From Epithemia pelagica (lineage: Eukaryota; Bacillariophyta; Bacillariophyceae; Surirellales; Surirellaceae), in NCBI GenBank assembly GCA_946965045.2, contig OX337229.1, forward strand, positions 682,001 to 746,000: DNA of 64,000 nucleotides, read 5' to 3'. Below the pieces are notes generated by a model. That model searched no databases. It had not been told where the DNA came from and worked only from the letters and a program-made list of their open reading frames with translations. Shown here in pieces: positions 18,787 through 29,500 of this stretch. Numbering within the stretch: position 1 is the first letter of the stretch; each line of letters opens with the position of its first letter. The position numbers and the translations under genes are program-made.

Positions 18787-20539
18787 ATGAAGTCGCATCT
18801 CCTGCGATCTGTCTGCACCGCTTTGCTTTGCGCATGCTTTCTCCATCTCCTTGTAAGCTTCAACATATTACGTAAGGCTTTCCGAGATGAGAAGAATGAT
18901 GGTGCCGTTCCTAGTCCCCAACAGTTGTTGACAAGGACGAAAAACTCCTACATTGACGCGTCCACTCCTCTGATTCAAGCATCCCGACAAGCGCATGTGA
19001 AATCCAAACTGGTTTCCACAAACGTCAGTCTTCCTGACCGCGATAAAAATCATGCTGCTGCCGTTCTGATTTCCCAACCATTAAAGGCGAAAACGAAGGT
19101 GCCCGAAATCAATGTGTCCAATCATTCCGCTCCAGTGTCATTAGAACAAGCATATGTCAAGTCCAAACTGTCTAGGTTGGACGTAGGTCTTCCTATTGTC
19201 GACATTCTCAGTATGGGAAGTATTCACCAAACCGAACTGAATATGGCGCAGCAAACAACCATGGGATCACACGAATCAGTCCGTCACTTTTACACTGCGA
19301 CGGAACTCGACGACACTGAGGATACATGCAATCAGTACGTCAACACCTCTCATTTAAAAGTGTTGTCAGATCGTTGCCGTGAAGAAGAAAGAGGGCAATA
19401 TCCAGTTTTGAACAAAATATCCAAACTTTTCTTCTCCTACGAACAATTGATGAAGAAAGCCAATCCGGTGGGTTGGCTGTGTGCTCAGAAAAGACCATTT
19501 GATGGTTTTTACAATATGATCAAGAAACTTTACCATTACCAACCGCTTTACCTCCAGCAGAGGCCCTCATCAAATGAACAAGGAGCACCCAAGGTAAACG
19601 CTCATCTGCCCGACTACCTTATCGTGGTGGATAACGATTCATGGCTGAATCTCGACCAAATATTGGGATTCTTTCCTCACCATTATCCACCCAAAAGTCG
19701 CCAAGTTGTGGCTGGTTGCCGCATTATGAGCACTCGCCATATGTTTGGATTTCTGTTTCCATATGGTGGATACGGAATCATGTTTAACCGAAAAGCCCTC
19801 GAACGAATGCTGCAACCTCTTAATTGTGGCAATTTGTCGACAACGACAACAGAATTGGATAATTTTGAAAAGGCTCCCGATTCTTGGGCCGAGGATGAAG
19901 ATGCCCATTTCGAAGAAATGGCATGTTGGAGACTTTCTCTGAATGGAATTGGCGAACGTGCCTTGTTTCGCAATGGAATGAGTGTTGCTGATCTCATGCA
20001 TGCTTACGTGGTTGACCAAGAATATCGCAACGTTAGGGAATGGAACGACAAACCTGGGTTTTGTATGCATAGGTAAGTCGGTCCATTTGCATTCTCCACC
20101 ATGCAAACTGCTTATTCAGATTGAAGGTTCGAGCCTTTTGTTCCACATGCCACTCATTCTTGATCGACTTTTCCCGGTATACAGTGATATGGGATGGGGT
20201 TACTTCATCTCTTATTATCACCTGGCGACTCGCCCCGTCTTCAAAAAGACGATGGTATACGGCAGCCGAGCACGACCAAGGTCATCGTCCAAGGCGGAGG
20301 ACTCAATACTTTTGCGATCTCTTCACAATCGAATGGTTGCCTACAATAAAACGTCCAATACAAAACTTTTCTTGGTGGGATCGGAGGCTGGACAGTGCCT
20401 CCACGGGAGCGACTACGAAAACGTCGCAGGAGATGGAAATTGCACAGTGGATGCCCATGTGTGCCATCGCATTACACCCAAACACATGCAAGTTCTTCAT
20501 GCGTCGAATCGGAAACTGTTTCCAAACCACTATGATTGA
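18787..20539 (+). CDS. Fringe-like glycosyltransferase, paralogue 3, 2 exons
   Basis: Exons are 18787-20072 and 20185-20539, with a 112-bp phase-2 intron (donor GTAAGT, acceptor ATACAG), giving 546 residues. The start is the ATG of MKSHLLRSVCTALLCACFL, which places the signal anchor at the N-terminus. The core includes LPIVDILSMGSIHQ, GSHESVRHFYTATELDD, WLCAQKRPFDGFYNM, PYGGYGIMFNRKALERM and DAHVCHRITPKHMQ. The metal motif reads VVDNDSW (about residue 281) rather than the DDD of its two neighbours, though the outer Asp pair is kept. The intron lies after CMHS, three codons later than in paralogue 2. Confidence 0.8.
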
Positions 20540-21110
20540 GGGATAGCCTTTCCTTCTTTGTGTATTAGTCCGAATCAGAGGAAGTGGTACATCCTAACTT
20601 TGGTATGATGATAGTATTCTCATACGATCCACGAATGGGGATGAAGCGATCTTCCTTCAAAATTATGGATGACACCGCGGGTTGTGTCAACTTGTCTCGC
20701 TCAATAGGAAAGAGGAAAGGAAGAAATATCAAGAGACCAATGGCGCAAAGAAAGAATTGACAACGGATTTTGACTCAGCTGTCAAGAAGAAGCAGTAACT
20801 GTGGCGCGTTTTCATTCGGGTTACAGACAATTCCATATCCCGATGATGGCGAGATATCCGCACCCTCCGGCACTTGAACGTCGTCGATGGGAGTATGATC
20901 ACTCTAATGAACCTTCCTTCGTCTACGGCTCTCTTTTTCTAGATGCTTCTACGGGTGGATCTAATGCCCACGTAGTCCCGTTCAGACTGAACTCAGACGA
21001 ACAGGCGAAAGGGATCAGGTTACTTATGACTCATGACAGCACACAAGACTGAGTAGGGTACCTAGATATAATCTAACGATCATGTCAGAAAAGAGAATGG
21101 GTCTTAGTTC
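20540..21110. other. Intergenic between convergent genes, no gene seen
   Basis: 3' flanks of Fringe-like paralogue 3 (+) and glutamyl-tRNA synthetase (-). A short + strand frame (20801-21052) has no recognisable similarity and was not called. Confidence 0.5.
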
Positions 21111-23967
21111 TTAGTGGTGTGCCAATTTCCCCTCAAGACCACCCATAGTCTTGGACTTGCCGTCGGGGATGGTAATGAGATGCAATGGCTTTCCTTTGCC
21201 CAGATACGGTCGGTCAACACGATAGAATCCACGTCGTTCGAGTTGGATAATGTCATGCTCTTTGAGTGTTACCAGTCCAGCATCACCAATCACCTCGGTC
21301 GTAGCCATCGTGGTGGGATTGATGTGATCTTGAAAGTTATCTTCTTCCTCTATCTTCGCTTTGGTAACCAAATGGTCGTATTCGTAGAGAACCGCAGGGC
21401 AGTTGTTCGTGACACTTGCAATCCAACTCAACTTTCGCTTGGCTTTCTTGAAGTCGCCATCAGGAATATATTCACCTTCCATTAATCCGTCCGTCACTTT
21501 GGAAATCTTCACCACACCCCAACGAAGGAGGACGATTTCTTCACCTTCGACAATGCCTTCCACGTCCACATTTTCCAACAGTACAGTGTCGCAGAGACGA
21601 ATGACACGAGTTCCCATTTCAGAGTCTTTGGGATGAAATGACGTTTCTTTAAAGGCAAAGTCTGCTTCTTTGGGGCCGTTCGTTACCATCAACTTGACGT
21701 GTTTCTCCTTGTCAATAGCCATGTATCGCTTGGCCTTGCCGTCGATTTCTTTCTTGTTGCTTGCAAAAAATGTGTGCCATACCATGTTTACCACATTCTT
21801 GGATGCTCCTTGCGCGTACATGAAACCACGAAGTGCGGCAATGTTGATACCTCGTCGAACCACACCTCGCACAGTTGGGAAACGGGGGTCGTCCCATCCA
21901 GACACATAGCCCTTTTCCACAAACCAAGTCAACTGATACAAGGAAAAAAAGAGTCGAACGAAAAGAGTCAGGAAAGATAGAGCCATTGGGCCAACATGTC
22001 CCTGTACGAGACTAACTTTCGTAGTGGACTCACCTTTCGTTTGGACATGACGGTATACTCAAAGTTGACACGGGAAAAGTTTTGATTTCGAGGACGTCGC
22101 AGTCCAAGAGCTTTCAGGATCCATTGATATTGTGCATTACGGGCATCATATTCCGTGGTACGAAGAGCATGGGTCACTCCTTCAATCGAATCCACAATGG
22201 GACATGCAAGGTCATAGGTAGGATAGGCCTTGTACTTGGAACCACTGCGGTGGTGAGGGGTTAAATTCTGTCGGTACAAGACTGGATCTCGCAATGTTCC
22301 ATTGTCCGATGTCATGTCGATTTTGGCACGTAAGCAAAACTTGGCCCCCTCAGCGTCTCCACTACACATGAGATCAAACAGTTGCAGGGCTTCTTCCGGT
22401 GTTTGGTTTCGCCGTTGGGAATCTTGGCGATTTTCGCGCTCCACTTTCATTTGTTCCTGTGGAGTGTCATCCATATAGGCCAAGCCTTGTCGCATCAACT
22501 GTTTCGCATACTCCATCATGACATCAAAATAATCCGATGTGTACGTGACCATATCCGGCTTGACTTCCAATTTGGCCAGGTCTACCACAATCGACTCCTG
22601 GAATTCCTCCTTTTCCTTGGAGGGATTGGTATCGTCGAATCGAAGGATCAAACGCCCTTGATAGCGTCGAGCGTAGTAGTCATTTAACAGCACGGCCTTG
22701 GCGTGTCCAATGTGCAAGTATCCTGAGGGTTCAGGAGGGAAACGAGTCACAACACGGCCCGCGACAGCTCCTTCCAAGGCATTCATACCCGTCACGAGAG
22801 GTTCCATGGCGGGTCGAGTAGTATCAAAGACAGCTTCGGCATTCTTCTTGGCACCAATGCAGAGCTGCGTGGCTTCTTGCAAGGCCGGATGAGCTGCCAT
22901 CATGGGAATCCAACGACGTGCGGCCGAGGCGTGCTCGGGAAGACACTCCACGAGGACTCGCAAGTCTTGTGCCTGCGTGGGAAATCCCAAAATACCAAAC
23001 AAGGCAATATCGGCAAGTGTCATGGAATGACCAACCAGATAGACGTGATTCGTCAATGCACGTTGCAGTGTCATGGCCACAGCCTTGATCACTTGTCCAT
23101 GATCCAACAGACTGAGAGAGGCGGCATAGTCCATCCAAGAGTCCAAGGCAGATGCACCTTCGGCAGTCTTGGGCATGAGGCACGAGTCTTTGGCCAAATG
23201 ACGCGCCATGGCACGATCTCCGGTAACAACTACCCCTGAAGCATCACATAGCATGGCATGAGGAGTCCGATGGTCGGACACCAGTTCCCAGTCGTTAATG
23301 GTGTTGGTCAAGACGGCTACCGACACGGCCACAATCGGACGTTCGGTCAAGGGAACATTCGGATTGATCAACAGCTGACGAGGATCGATTCGCACCGACG
23401 AAGACGGAGGACCAGCTTTGGGTGCAGCCGCCTTTGCTTTGGCCGCCGGAGCTGGACTGGGAGCTGGTTTGGCGGCTGGAGCAGCAGTCGGAGCCTTGGC
23501 TGCCGGCGAAGGGGTAGTTTCTGCGGCAGGGGCACCACCATCACCACCGTCTTTCATGGCATCCTTTTGAGCCTTTTTGGCGGCCTTTTTCGCAGCCTTC
23601 TTTTGAGCATTCTTCGAGTCCTGGTCTTTTTCCTGGATCCACAATACAACACGGTTAGAGACTCGACACTTGTCACGTACTAACGTCCACAAACAAACGA
23701 TACAGATCTCACCTGTTTTTCGGGCCCTGCTTGTTCTCCTTTTTCTGCTCGGGCTTTTGCCTTCTTTTGAGCCTTCGTCAGTTGCTCCTGGTAGGGTTTC
23801 CCATCGACCCCGATGCCATTGTTGTTGTCGGCATACAACTTCTTGGCTGCCAACAACTCTTTGACGGCGGCATCAACAGCCTCCTTCTCTCCACCAGATG
23901 TCTTGAGCGTCTTGACTTTTTCACCCAAGGCCGTGATATCGTCCTTGAGCTTCGGCAGATCTACCAT
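21111..23967 (-). CDS. GluRS: Cytosolic glutamyl-tRNA synthetase, 3 exons
   Basis: Exons are complement(23713-23967), complement(22034-23632) and complement(21111-21932). Both introns are phase 0 (80 and 101 bp), giving 891 residues. The enzyme attaches glutamate to tRNA-Glu using ATP. Exon 1 (MVDLPKLKDDITALGEKVK...) is a WHEP-like tRNA-binding helical hairpin. A Lys/Ala/Pro-rich linker follows, then a GST-C-like region (about residues 190-370; LVGHSMTLADIALFG). The class I core has the HIGH motif in FPPEPSGYLHIGHAKA, and a KMSKS equivalent, VMSKRKL, formed exactly at the second splice. The anticodon-binding beta-barrel region ends the protein (LRWGVVKI; LERRGFYRVD). The FPPEPSGYLHIGHAKA context favours eukaryotic-type GluRS over GlnRS. 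Confidence 0.9.
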
Positions 23968-24633
23968 TTTATATCTCGTTTGTTGGTTGTTGACGTCCGT
24001 ATATCGCTCAATGGCGGACGAGACACAAAGATCCGGGGCAGGGACAGGGAGAGAGACGTGGGCAAAACAGAGGGGGCCCACCTTACCCTCGGTGGGAGGA
24101 CAGACGTCGCGCAAGCGAGCGGTGGGCAGGCTTGACTTTGGTCTTGCCCAACTTAGAGCACATAATGTTTGGTAGATTTTGTACTCCTCTAGACTACAAA
24201 AATCTAAAGACGACCTCTAGGACAATGGCGTTCACCACTGATAAAGAGTACCAAAACGTCGCCGCAGAATTTGTTTTCAACCTCAGGCAACGTACCCTCG
24301 TTCGAGGCAATACGCTTTGGTCCCTTTGTGGTGCAATGGACTGGTGTCGGTGATAAAGTACTGAACAGAGCCAAACCTCTGTCCTCCGTCCACATCAACG
24401 GGTTCCGGGGAGCAGGGACAACAACTGAATTGAATCTAGTCGGATTGGCTTTAACAGAAAAACATAAAACTGTGTACTTCTTCGAGAATGCAGGATCGCT
24501 GAACCGAGAAGTTGTTATCAAGTTCGTCAAGACCCCGGCGAAGGACCAAACGGAGGCATGGCTTCTCATTGATGAGACCTGGGAGGAGAGATTTTCACCC
24601 TCCTTCTCAAGAACACGAGGACTTCTTAGAAGC
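23968..24633. other. Intergenic with a possible gene fragment on + (24271-24720)
   Basis: It includes the GluRS 5' region. Downstream, a 149-codon + frame (24271-24720) reads SSVHINGFRGAGTTTELNLV and YFFENAGSLNREVVIKF, without low complexity. Its last 30 codons are merely antisense to the flank of the Kelch duplication. I cannot assign it; it may be a broken gene fragment. Confidence 0.3.
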
Positions 24634-24739
24634 ACTCCATACAGGTATTTTGGCCAAGGAACCACAGTCTTTGCTTGGCGTCCAACAAACCAGGTCGAAC
24701 ACATCGTTGACTGCATATAGCGCTTCCTTTGCACCGGAT

Positions 24740-25975
24740 TCAGTGCTTCTTGCGTCTGGTCCAGTGTTTTCGCTTGGGTTTTCGTTTGGGAATTCGTTTG
24801 GGTTTTCGTATGGGAATTTTGTGTAAAGACTTCAACCCTGTAATTCTTGGCAAAGACATCAACCCTGCAAACACTGCAGTGTTTCTGTCCATTAAGGACA
24901 GTGCTTCAAAAACCGTTTCTTCTTTGTAACCAGTCCTAACAGAAACAACTCCCGTGGACAAGGTCAACAAATGACATTCTGATCGAGGACAAGGGAATGA
25001 TGGCAGACTCCACATTTTATGTCTCTTGGTGTCAATGACTTTGACGGGACAGTCGCCTCCTCCCGCAACAACCAAACATGATCCTACTGTTGTAACGGCG
25101 TGGAAATGAGGGTGGCGATAAAAGTGGTTAGGGAAAATGTTGTGGTGTACCTTCCACAAAGGCTCCCTATGGAAATCAGCGACACCTGACTGGTCTTCAT
25201 CAAATTCCCAAGATTGCATAGTGTCACGATGTCGCCCTGCCTTAAGACAATAGCCACTACCAACGGCATAGACCCGGCGACCAATGACTGCCATTCCAAA
25301 ATTGTCTATCGTGTCAGCCAAGCGTGGACCGCAAGTGACAACGTGCTGATCGTGCACTACCGTGTCAATGATATTGACCGTTGAACTTACGCGGATGAAA
25401 TTGGTCCCACCAGCGACCACAATAAAGCGATTCCTCACAACAGCAGCCGCACATCCGCTTGTTGTGTCGGACAATCTACATTTCAAGGTCGTCCAACACT
25501 TTTTTTCTTCATTTGTATTCATTGTTGTTTCAAGCAAATCTGTTATGGTAATCTTCTCAATCCCACTAGATTTGATAAGACCGTCATATGTCCCTCCGAT
25601 GACATAAATGCTTCCATTGCAGACAGCACTAGCATGTTCCGCTCTTCCTCTATTCATTCTTGGTGCTTCCTTCCACTGTGGGTTGCTTTCTCCAACGTTT
25701 AAATAACGCACAGAATCAAGCATCTTAAAAATACCGTCGGAGCATTTGCCCCCCAAAACAACTACAATTTCGTTGCTTTTATCATCAGGATGATGCGCGA
25801 CCACACAAGCAAACCCATGGAAACCAAGCTCGGGCCATTGCAATTTATGCCATAGTGGGTTTTCATGGAAACCAAGCTCGGGCCATTGCAATTTATGCCA
25901 TTGTGGGTTTTGAGTTTTGCTGTTATTGCCGACAAAAGCAAGTCCGGACAAGCTTGCTTGCTTTTGAATCGACAT
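24740..25975 (-). CDS. Kelch-repeat protein, copy A
   Basis: 411 residues, intronless. At least five Kelch-type blades are visible by their double-Gly strands (IVVVLGGKCSDG, SIYVIGGTYDG, RFIVVAGGTN, RVYAVGSGYC, CLVVAGGGDCP), so a beta-propeller for protein binding is expected. No F-box, BTB or membrane segment is seen. The C-terminus is a basic Lys-Pro-Arg repeat tail (KPKRIPKRKPKRK) that could act as a nuclear-localisation or nucleic-acid-binding signal. Residues about 25-57 hold a 16-residue tandem duplication absent from copy B. The partner is unknown. An open frame in both copies suggests recent duplication or retained function. Confidence 0.7.
   Translation of the reverse strand: MSIQKQASLSGLAFVGNNSKTQNPQWHKLQWPELGFHENPLWHKLQWPELGFHGFACVVAHHPDDKSNEIVVVLGGKCSDGIFKMLDSVRYLNVGESNPQWKEAPRMNRGRAEHASAVCNGSIYVIGGTYDGLIKSSGIEKITITDLLETTMNTNEEKKCWTTLKCRLSDTTSGCAAAVVRNRFIVVAGGTNFIRVSSTVNIIDTVVHDQHVVTCGPRLADTIDNFGMAVIGRRVYAVGSGYCLKAGRHRDTMQSWEFDEDQSGVADFHREPLWKVHHNIFPNHFYRHPHFHAVTTVGSCLVVAGGGDCPVKVIDTKRHKMWSLPSFPCPRSECHLLTLSTGVVSVRTGYKEETVFEALSLMDRNTAVFAGLMSLPRITGLKSLHKIPIRKPKRIPKRKPKRKHWTRRKKH
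25816..25911. repeat. 48-bp in-frame tandem duplication in Kelch copy A
   Basis: Two units (25816-25863 and 25864-25911) start CATGGAAACCAAGCTCGGGC and differ at very few bases. Each encodes 16 residues around WHKLQWPELGFH. Copy B has one unit. Confidence 0.9.
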
Positions 25976-26168
25976 GATAAAGATCTGGGATCAGCAAATC
26001 GGATTTTTAGAACCAACGGTTCGTGCTTGGGAGCACAAAGGCAGAAAGTCCAAGCCGGAAACGAATAAAAGATCTCGTTTGGGCACACCTTTGTTGCAAA
26101 CCAGCGCTCTGGATGTTTCCGACGTCTTGCACAGCGATTGCAATGATCGCTTGATGATGAAGAATGAG

Positions 26169-26578
26169 AAGGAGGTGTCGAGGTTTAAAATTTCAAATGA
26201 TGTACTCCACTCACATCCATGTAGCTACCCCATTAATGCTACTCCTATCTCAAAGTAGCCGCAAAAGTTTTTCGTCTAATAATGGTCTATCTGCTGTGAC
26301 AAAAAGTTGCGATCGGATTTCAATTCTATAATTCGTCGTCGTGGACTCGATGTTCGCCATGTTCTTGCTTTCTGGATTTACTGCTTAGAACGAGCTATTA
26401 GTAAGTAGCCTGGATTTGGATCTCGTTCAGAAACCGGACAATCGTGGCCATTCGGGCTTCTTAAACTTTTTTCGCAGCTCCAACAAAGTTTCCCTCGGAC
26501 AACGTACATCGAAGCCCATAGCGTAAGGAGAACAGCGACTGAGTCAACCCGTAATGCCTAAGAGTCCATCTGTGAATA
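26169..26578. other. Intergenic, no gene seen
   Basis: About 0.4 kb between the duplicated Kelch segment and the PPR gene's 3' end. Nothing was recognised. Confidence 0.5.
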
Positions 26579-29500
26579 TCAGGCATGACTGCGCGATTGT
26601 GGGTTTGCTAGCCTTCGTCGAGGACGTCGGGGACGAGCCGTTCGAGCTGATTCTGAACCTCCACCTTTTCCTGATCGCCTGTAACTGGATTGAGCCCCTC
26701 CTGACTTTGATTCACCATGAGTGGAAGATGATCTAGTAGGATCGATTCCTTGACGGTGACCTCCACGCTTCGGCCGTTTTGCTGGTAATACGCGCTTCAA
26801 AACCGCATCCAAACTTTCGTCTAGTTTCCGCCCCTTCTTCACTCCACCACTGCGGACAACATCTTTCAAAAACAGGGTAAACCTCACAATATCGGCAACA
26901 TCGGTTTTCGATAGGGTGTGACATGGCATACTGTCCAGCATTTCCAAAATTTTCCATGGAAAAGAGGAATGGCTTTCGTTCGGAGATGGAGTGTTGCTCA
27001 GTAGAGACGAGAAATGGTAATCATATCTATCCGCAAAGACAAGCTTGGAGGATCGTTCGTTTTCGATGCCAGCAACTCCAATTTCACGGAATTCTTCAAG
27101 TCGTCGACACATTTGTTCTAAACGAACAAGATGTGGTTGCAGAATATCTGCATTCTCCTTGGAAACTGTCTCTGGATTGCACTGACGATATAATACCGCA
27201 ATATCATGCATTTGTTCAACCATGCAATAAAACACTTCATGCGCACCGGCAACTACGCTCCGCAACTCCTCCGACAATCGTCCACCACTAATCTCCATGT
27301 TCTCCGCTTCCTTGACGGCCACGTTGCGAAGCACATTTTCGTACACATCCAGGACATCGACCATTGCGTTCAACACTGTTTGACAGGAAGCTGCTCCTGA
27401 ACTCACATGCATGCCGCTTCGACCCCATGCTGTCAACGTAAGCATTGCTGGGCTTGCCAGAAGGGGAAGAAGTGTACTGTGCTCTTCCACAGGGGCCTCG
27501 TCAATCTGATCGGCAAGTTTCTTGAACAAGATGGAGCATCGTTGGGGCAATTCCAATGGGTCGGTGTCATCCACGGTACTAGCATCCTCAGATATGGTAT
27601 GGCTTGCTGTAGAGTCAGTCGTTAACTCCGCTTCGACAGGTGGTTCAACAGAATCTTTTGGGGAAGAAGCAGAAGCAAGTAATTCGAGAAGTGCCATTGC
27701 ATTATCCTCTCTTTTCTCTTCATTATCAATAGCATGGGAATCCTTGTCTGATTCAGTTGTTTCGCCGTTTACATCCGACTCCTCTTTGACAACAACGTCA
27801 TCTGAATTTTCATCATCAAGTTTCTCGGTATCGGAAGAGGACCATGGAGGAGTTTCCAAGTCCATTCGTTTTCGGTCATTGACACCCATTTGCAACAAGA
27901 TGGTGGCAAGCTCCAAACACAGGAATCGGAGATCTCTCTGCAACGCATCTCTTGTTGCTTCGTCTTGGGAACGCAAACACTCGATCCACTTTAATAGTTT
28001 GGACGGACTTTGCTCGTCTCGAACATGCAGCCATGCAGCAAGAATAGGATGTAATGTTTGTATCCTCAAAGGAACCGAAGATGGTAAGATGCGTTCCTCA
28101 ATGACGGCTTCGGCCTTTTCTAGGCCTTGACGAGTCCCCGTACGGACCCATGCTTGAATCAAGGCTTCAAATGTTTCAATATTTGGTTTCGCCTCGTATT
28201 CGTCCATGTACTGGATCCATTCTTCCAATCGTTCCGCGTTACGAACCAAGGCATCCGGTGACTCTGGTTTCGTTTCATCATCAGCGTCACTCGTACTAGT
28301 AGTTTCCTCTTGTGTTTCACTGTCACTTGTTTCCGTTGGAGGTTGTCGGAATCCATTTTTGTAAAGGGCACGGTGATCATCCCAGGGAATCCGTCGAGTA
28401 TTGGGTCGTGTCTCATTCCAAATGAGACCTCCGCTCCAGGGCATGGGCGCATTGAATATTTGAGTGTCGGGCTGAAAGGATTCATTCCCCGTTTCCTGGT
28501 ACAGGGTCTTCATGCGTTCCAGCACTTGTTTGGCAAACTCCAGGTCAAATACATTGCTGCTGCTGCTGCTGCTGCCACTATTACTACTACTATTCGTTTC
28601 GGTATCACCGCTGGTCGTTGTTGTGATTTGTTTTCTTTGGCGCTTGGTCGATTTGGCTTGTGGTTGTTGTTGTTGTTTCGTCGCTTGTTCATTCTCGGCG
28701 TAGGAGGAGGAGGACAAAATGGCCAAAAAGCTATCCCGATTGGGTTCAAAGGATTCATCCAATTTGCTATAGCGGCCACTGGCTCCACCCACTTGGGCCC
28801 AAATGTGCAGCAAGGCATTGTAGGTGGCCACATTGGGTGGGGGTGGTACATGGCCCCGGAGACGGGCTTGATTCTTCATGCGTTGCACAATGCTTTCGGC
28901 TTTCATGGCCTTGGTGACGGGATCAAAGCCTTCCAGACAAAACAAGTACAAATTGTAGACATGAGTATCCGGTGCTACCTTGTCATCCTTGGCGTCCCAC
29001 AGGACATTTAAAATTTTGGAGGCCGTCCCTTCAATGGCCGTGGGTGAACCAGAAACAAATGTGTTGGGTCCAGTGGAACTGAGATTGGCGTCGGCGAGGG
29101 ATGCCAAGTAGGATTTGGCAATATAGACGGCACTGGAGGATATGGATTGAGGGAGTTCAATGCCATGCAGTGTGGACTCGGCCTTTTTGTGGCCCACAGA
29201 GTGCACCCACGACAAGGCTTCTTGTTCTACCATGCGAATACGATCCTCTTCGGATTGTACCAAGACAGAACCGGCACCCACAGATGGGGTCACTGGTTCC
29301 ATCGTTGTCGCATCAACCCCCATGGACTTGCTGCTGCCGCCGCCCGGATAAAACCGTTCGGCCAGCGACGAAAGGACTCGCATGGCGGGTGATTCTTGTT
29401 CCTTTTGAACATCCGTCTTGGGTGAGGCATTGTAATGGACAATCCAGGACTCGTCGTCGTCATTGTCATTCTCATTGGTACCGTCAATGTCCGGATTCCA

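Larger units (their letters stand above)
24634..26168 (-). repeat. Left arm of an inverted segmental duplication (about 1.5 kb) carrying a Kelch gene
   Basis: It is similar, in opposite orientation, to 35046-36543. Similarity begins upstream of the Kelch start (GAGCGCTGGTTTGCAACAAAGG, shared with indels) and runs past the stop through GCAGTCAACGATGTGTTCG to AGTGCTTCTAAGA, where the flanks diverge. The encoded proteins are roughly 87% identical by eye. The ends of the coding region are the most conserved. Confidence 0.85.

Noticed and set aside
20120-20135. GGTTCGAGCC resembling a tRNA B box
   Set aside because: It lies in the intron of Fringe-like paralogue 3, without a matching A box or cloverleaf.
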